A stretch of DNA of 64,000 bases from Halalkalibacter alkaliphilus (GTDB taxonomy: Bacteria > Bacillota > Bacilli > Bacillales > Bacillaceae_D), in the NCBI RefSeq assembly GCF_023555415.1, contig NZ_JAKRYL010000013.1, positions 62,001 through 126,000 on the forward strand, read 5' to 3'. The stretch's first letter is position 1. The number at the start of each line of letters is the position of its first letter. Below the pieces are notes generated by a model, which was given only the letters and a program-made list of their open reading frames with translations, was not told the DNA's origin and ran no database searches. Position numbers and translations under genes: made by a program. Positions 63,387 through 64,000 of this stretch are shown here, piece after piece.

Positions 63387-64000
63387 TTAATTTCCTGATG
63401 TGGCTAATGCAAGCTTTTCAAGAGGAACCGTAAATACCGTTGATTGATTCACTTTTGGATTAAAATAAGCAATCAGTAAACTGGAGTTTTCTGTAAAAGT
63501 ACCATTTGTAAAATGAACGGGGATTGCTTCAATCATTGTATGTTTGTGTAATTCTTTCTCAGTTAGTTTGAGCGAAGCGAAATCTTCAGATACTAGCAAC
63601 GGGTTCTCAGCCAAAATCTTTAAATAGTGAGATTGCTCTTGTTTTGTTAACGAAAAGTCCCACCATGTTTTACGAGGTTTATGCTTATGGTTTTCAAAAT
63701 AGTCGACCATCATGAACGAGCGTATTATCGTTACCTTTGTTTTTGTTTTACGGGCGTTCAAAAACTGGTCTAGTCTTTTGAATAAGTCCTCTAATTGATG
63801 TCCGATTCGTGCCCATCCTTGTTTGTCCCAATAGTCACCAAACTCTTGAAAGAAATCAAATGGAGAGTCAAATTCTTTTTCGACTAAATATTCAACGGTA
63901 AGATCCATTCTGTGATCATTCCAATATTTTTCAAGCACATCTTCCACGCGTTTAATACGAATAATTTCGTCAAAGGTTAAGACGTTATTTTGTAATATTT
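63387..64000 (-). CDS. C-terminal part of a B12-binding radical SAM protein (DUF4080), truncated by the window end
   Basis: An ATG/GTG can be found at 63947, but the minus-strand frame stays open to the window edge and the extra codons read as the same domain (NNVLTFDEIIRIKRVEDVLE, then KYWN). That phrase and FDFFQEFGDYWDKQGWARIG match, from memory, the DUF4080 C-terminal domain that follows B12-binding and radical SAM domains in Bacillus proteins. The start lies beyond the window. Confidence 0.75.
   Translation of the reverse strand, partial: ILQNNVLTFDEIIRIKRVEDVLEKYWNDHRMDLTVEYLVEKEFDSPFDFFQEFGDYWDKQGWARIGHQLEDLFKRLDQFLNARKTKTKVTIIRSFMMVDYFENHKHKPRKTWWDFSLTKQEQSHYLKILAENPLLVSEDFASLKLTEKELHKHTMIEAIPVHFTNGTFTENSSLLIAYFNPKVNQSTVFTVPLEKLALATSGN

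Noticed and set aside
63387-63947. A complete 186-residue gene starting at 63947
   Set aside because: The frame continues open to the window edge with homologous-looking sequence, so the gene is truncated by the window, not complete.

Overview
The window is a gene-dense, AT-rich chromosomal segment of an endospore-forming member of the Bacillaceae. The evidence is the order spoIIB-maf-radC-mreBCD-minCD ... spoIVFAB-rplU-prp-rpmA, SigA-type promoters, strong AGGAGG ribosome sites, and frequent TTG and GTG starts. An RNase E/G gene between spoIVFB and rplU, and an AmhM/AmhT-type cation antiporter pair, point to the alkaliphilic Bacillus group (Alkalihalobacillus, Halalkalibacter and relatives). 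That placement is inference. No rRNA, tRNA, prophage, IS transposase or CRISPR array is visible.

Layout: (1) 1-14.4 kb: end of a pilus pilC gene, then the cell-shape, division and sporulation cluster, ending in the L21 leader, rplU, prp and rpmA. A moaB, an aldo/keto reductase and a palindromic repeat interrupt the usual minD-spoIVFA junction. (2) 14.5-17.8 kb: an amidohydrolase, a metallo-beta-lactamase-fold hydrolase with a coupled small gene, and a disulfide redox pair. (3) 17.9-25.1 kb: a metal-resistance island, arsR-arsB-arsC-arsD-arsA followed by cadC-cadA. (4) 25.2-34.7 kb: SulP transporter plus universal stress protein, an acetyltransferase, and a Pho-box-driven pstSCAB-phoU operon followed by a degenerate receiver protein. 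(5) 34.7-39.5 kb: magnesium region with three M-box riboswitches, two mgtE genes, mgtC and two micro-ORFs. (6) 39.6-47.9 kb: membrane proteins, an ElaA-type acetyltransferase, and a divergent AddB/AddA-like nuclease-helicase pair. (7) 48-54.6 kb: cheA-cheW-cheY, ktrA, amhM-amhT, fhuF. (8) 54.9-63.3 kb: two small genes, then a propionate/methylmalonyl-CoA operon (tetR, carboxyltransferase, mutA, mutB, meaB) behind a perfect cre site. The window ends inside a B12-binding radical SAM gene on the minus strand.

Most unusual points: cadA has a single in-frame TGA exactly where its metal-binding domain should have the first Cys of CxxC, inside overlapping strong hairpins in the place expected of a bacterial SECIS; the rest of the 700-codon frame is intact. 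A family of roughly 80-90 bp palindromic elements (about five copies at three loci) shows compensatory base changes and ends in long perfect hairpins. Tandem M-boxes carry interleaved micro-ORFs, one of them stopping on the mgtE ribosome site. A receiver protein next to the pst operon has Asn in place of the phospho-acceptor Asp.
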